Source: JASHVB01 sp049522565
GTDB taxonomy: Bacteria > Pseudomonadota > Alphaproteobacteria > Acetobacterales > Acetobacteraceae
Direction: 5' to 3'
Length of the DNA stretch: 6,167 bases
Assembly (NCBI GenBank): GCA_049522565.1
Contig: JBEKNT010000439.1
Coordinates: 1-6,167, forward strand
Shown here piece after piece: positions 4,758-6,167 of the stretch. The notes below the pieces were generated by a model. It saw only the letters and a program-made list of their open reading frames with translations. It did no database searches and was not told where the DNA came from. Each line of letters opens with the position of its first letter. Within the stretch, counting starts at the first letter, position 1. The position numbers and the translations under genes were made by a program.

Positions 4758-5996
4758 GTGGCAAACGAACTGCAACCGCCCCGCGGCACCCACGACCTGA
4801 TCGGCGAGGACCAGCGCCGTCACAACCACGTGGTGGACACCGCCCGCCGCATCGCCGCGACCTATGGCTTCGACGAGTGGTCCACCCCGGTCTTCGAGGA
4901 CACCCGCGTGTTCTCCCGCACCCTGGGGGAGACCTCCGACGTCGTCACCAAGGAGATGTACACCTTCGACGACCGTGGCGGCGACAGCATCACCCTGCGT
5001 CCGGAGGCGACCGCCGGCGTGTGCCGCGCCCTGGTGACCAACGGACTGACCCAGTCGCTGCCGCAGAAGGTGTTCTGCGCCGGCCCGATGTTCCGCTACG
5101 AGCGCCCGCAGAAGGGCCGCTACCGCCAGTTCCACCAGATCGACATCGAGCTGATCGGCCCGTCGGAACCGCTCGCCGACGCCGAGGTGATCGCCTGCGG
5201 CTGGGCCATTCTCCAGGCGCTGGGCGTCGCCGGCGAGACGGTGCTGGAGATCAACACGCTGGGCGACAAAGAGAGCCGCGCCGCCTACCGCGACGCGCTG
5301 GTGGGGTATTTCACCCAGCACCAAGCGGCGCTGTCGCAGGACAGCCTGGAGCGGCTGGACCGCAACCCGCTGCGCATCCTGGACAGCAAAGACGAGGGCG
5401 ACCGGCGCATCGTCGCCAACGCGCCGGTGATCGCCGGCCATCTTACCGAGGCGGCGGCGGCGTTCTATGCCAGCGTGCGCACCTGGCTGGACCGCTTCGG
5501 CGTGCCGTATCGGGAGAATCCCCGCATCGTGCGCGGGCTGGACTACTACGGCCACACCGCGTTCGAGTTCGTCACCGGCAAGCTGGGGTCGCAGGGCACG
5601 GTGATGGGCGGCGGCCGGTATGACGGGCTGGTGCAGGAGATGGGTGGCCCGCCCACACCGGCGGTGGGCCTGGCGGCCGGCATCGAGCGCCTCGCCATGC
5701 TGCTGGACAATCCGCCCAGGGTGCCGGCCCCGGTCGCGGTGGTGCCGATCGGCGAGGCGGCGGAAGCAGCGGCGCTCGGCATTCTCCAGGCGCTGCGGGG
5801 GGCGGGGATGCGCGCCGAGATGGCGTATCGCGGCAATTTGCGGCGGCGGCTGGAGCGCGCCAACCGCATCGGCGCCCGCGCCGCGGTGATCCTGGGCGAG
5901 GACGACCTGGCGCAGGGCGTCGCCCAGGTGAAGAACCTCGGGACGGGAGAGCAGGAGGCGGTGCCCCTGGCGGATATCGCCGCGCGGCTGCGATGA
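4758..5996 (+). CDS. hisS: Histidyl-tRNA synthetase
   Basis: A cytoplasmic class II aminoacyl-tRNA synthetase that activates histidine with ATP and charges tRNA-His. The 412 residues are full length for the bacterial enzyme. The N-terminus ELQPPRGTHDL (4-14) is the standard HisS opening. RPEATAGVCRAL (81-92) precedes motif 2, MFRYERPQKGRYRQFHQIDIE as a region at 111-131, with Arg113 and Arg116-Pro-Gln. The histidine-specific block RGLDYYGHTAFEF (259-271) has the catalytic-type Arg259. Motif 3 lies at 284-312 with GGGRYDGL and GLAAGIERL. The C-terminal anticodon-binding domain spans roughly 325-412. The start is GTG; an in-frame TGA at 4704 and absence of an ATG exclude longer forms, and the next in-frame ATG is at residue 67, inside the fold. 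No strong Shine-Dalgarno is seen. Its last 17 codons and stop are part of a large palindrome continuing past the gene. Confidence 0.98.
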   Translation: MANELQPPRGTHDLIGEDQRRHNHVVDTARRIAATYGFDEWSTPVFEDTRVFSRTLGETSDVVTKEMYTFDDRGGDSITLRPEATAGVCRALVTNGLTQSLPQKVFCAGPMFRYERPQKGRYRQFHQIDIELIGPSEPLADAEVIACGWAILQALGVAGETVLEINTLGDKESRAAYRDALVGYFTQHQAALSQDSLERLDRNPLRILDSKDEGDRRIVANAPVIAGHLTEAAAAFYASVRTWLDRFGVPYRENPRIVRGLDYYGHTAFEFVTGKLGSQGTVMGGGRYDGLVQEMGGPPTPAVGLAAGIERLAMLLDNPPRVPAPVAVVPIGEAAEAAALGILQALRGAGMRAEMAYRGNLRRRLERANRIGARAAVILGEDDLAQGVAQVKNLGTGEQEAVPLADIAARLR

Positions 5997-6010
5997 AGGT
6001 CCGTACTTCT

Positions 6011-6033
6011 CCCCCTCCCCTTGAGGGAGGGGG
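6011..6033 (+). terminator. Stem-loop downstream of hisS
   Basis: CCCCCTCCC (6011-6019) pairs with GGGAGGGGG (6025-6033) around loop CTTGA, a 9-bp stem starting 14 bases after the hisS stop. It is followed by TT and more G-tracts rather than a T-run. It is the likely 3' end structure of the hisS mRNA, in competition with the longer palindrome and the G-quadruplex described separately. Confidence 0.45.
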
Positions 6034-6046
6034 TTGGGGGGAGGGG
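6025..6046 (+). other. Potential G-quadruplex, plus strand
   Basis: Four G-tracts of 3, 5, 6 and 4 bases (6025-6027, 6029-6033, 6036-6041, 6043-6046) are separated by loops of 1, 2 and 1 bases. This satisfies the usual four-tract rule with very short loops. It would be present in the hisS mRNA 3' region. Confidence 0.6.
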
Positions 6047-6061
6047 TTCGGGGCGCACGAA

Positions 6062-6083
6062 CCCCTACCCCCAACCCCATCCC
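6062..6083 (-). other. Potential G-quadruplex, minus strand
   Basis: On the minus strand the mirrored arm has G-tracts of 3, 4, 5 and 4 bases with two-base loops (C-tracts on the plus strand between 6062 and 6083). Although this arm differs from the other at several bases, four G-tracts remain. It would lie in the transcript of the mirrored gene end entering from the right. Confidence 0.55.
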
Positions 6084-6111
6084 ACCATGGGAGGGGGAGA
6101 ACTACGGACCT

Positions 6112-6167
6112 TCATCGCAGCCGCGCGGCGTAATCCGCCAGGGGCCCCGCCGCCTGCTCTCCCGTCC
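6112..6167 (-). CDS. Partial HisS-like C-terminus, convergent with hisS
   Basis: Read on the minus strand from the window edge to a TGA at 6114-6112, the sequence encodes TGEQAAGPLADYAARLR, against TGEQEAVPLADIAARLR at the end of HisS. The frame, stop position and 14 of 17 residues are the same. The three changes (Glu to Ala, Val to Gly, Ile to Tyr) need four base substitutions, and all are nonsynonymous. The start lies outside the window, so this may be the end of a second hisS-like gene, a 3' fragment copied with the intergenic repeat, or an assembly fold-back. Purifying selection would normally favour silent changes, so the pattern leans towards a decayed fragment or sequence error rather than a working copy, but 17 codons are too few to decide. 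Confidence 0.4.
   Translation of the reverse strand, partial: TGEQAAGPLADYAARLR

Larger units (their letters stand above)
5941..6167. repeat. Large imperfect palindrome including the hisS 3' end
   Basis: Every base i from 5941 to 6050 can be paired with base 12108-i without a gap. The centre is at 6054 and the loop is GGGCGCA (6051-6057). By hand count 100 of 110 positions match: 52 of 56 in the hisS coding part and 48 of 54 outside it. The inner arms (5997-6050 and 6058-6111) are C- and G-rich intergenic sequence; the outer arms are the hisS C-terminal coding end and its mirror image. The right arm is cut by the window edge, so the true length is unknown. A 110-bp arm with a 7-base loop is unusual because such cruciform-prone repeats tend to be unstable in bacteria. 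Confidence 0.9.

Noticed and set aside
4650..6080. Minus-strand open frame of 476 codons across hisS
   Set aside because: It is antisense to a full-length HisS with all motifs; the product is His/Arg/Gly-rich composition noise.
1..6167. CRISPR array, tRNA genes, transposase or phage genes
   Set aside because: No regularly spaced identical repeats with unique spacers, no cloverleaf with a recognisable TTCGA-type arm, and no transposase or integrase motif was seen on either strand.

Overview
The window is GC-rich DNA with proteobacterial gene style: strong third-position G/C and Shine-Dalgarno leaders on most genes. The HisS sequence and the GC-rich hairpin repeats at both ends suggest an alphaproteobacterium, perhaps Rhodospirillales/Acetobacteraceae. 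That placement rests on recall of family style, not on a search.

Layout, left to right. Bases 1-106 hold three tandem GC-rich hairpins just past the stop of a minus-strand MFS transporter gene (107-1363, ACS/sugar-acid type). Two minus-strand AraC-family regulators follow, at 1668-2621 and 2953-3903. They are gapless tandem paralogs, about 60% identical by hand alignment: about 39% over the first 100 residues and 82% over residues 201-300. All three genes point left and have roughly 300-bp gaps between them, so each probably has its own promoter. The gap before the first regulator contains two 22-bp direct repeats that overlap the expected -35 region, a layout typical of AraC-family operators. 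A weaker match lies upstream of the transporter gene.

Bases 3904-4377 form a non-coding divergent region with four good inverted repeats. A 61-residue plus-strand ORF with a clear ribosome binding site (4378-4563) follows, then a strong stem-loop (4591-4624). A complete histidyl-tRNA synthetase gene, hisS, with a GTG start occupies 4758-5996.

The most unusual structure is the right end. From 5941 to 6167, centred on base 6054, the sequence is a gapless imperfect palindrome: 110-bp arms, 100/110 matching by hand count, and a 7-base loop. It includes the last 17 codons and stop of hisS, so a mirrored HisS-like C-terminus enters from the right on the minus strand and runs off the window. It could be a tail-to-tail partial or complete hisS duplication, an intergenic repeat that captured the end of hisS, or a fold-back assembly artefact. 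Both window ends lie in repeats, which would fit a draft contig bounded by repeats.

Functionally, the left half looks like a small-molecule uptake locus: a transporter plus one or two AraC regulators that probably control it. The right half is housekeeping translation (hisS). No previously undescribed defence or mobile system is evident.
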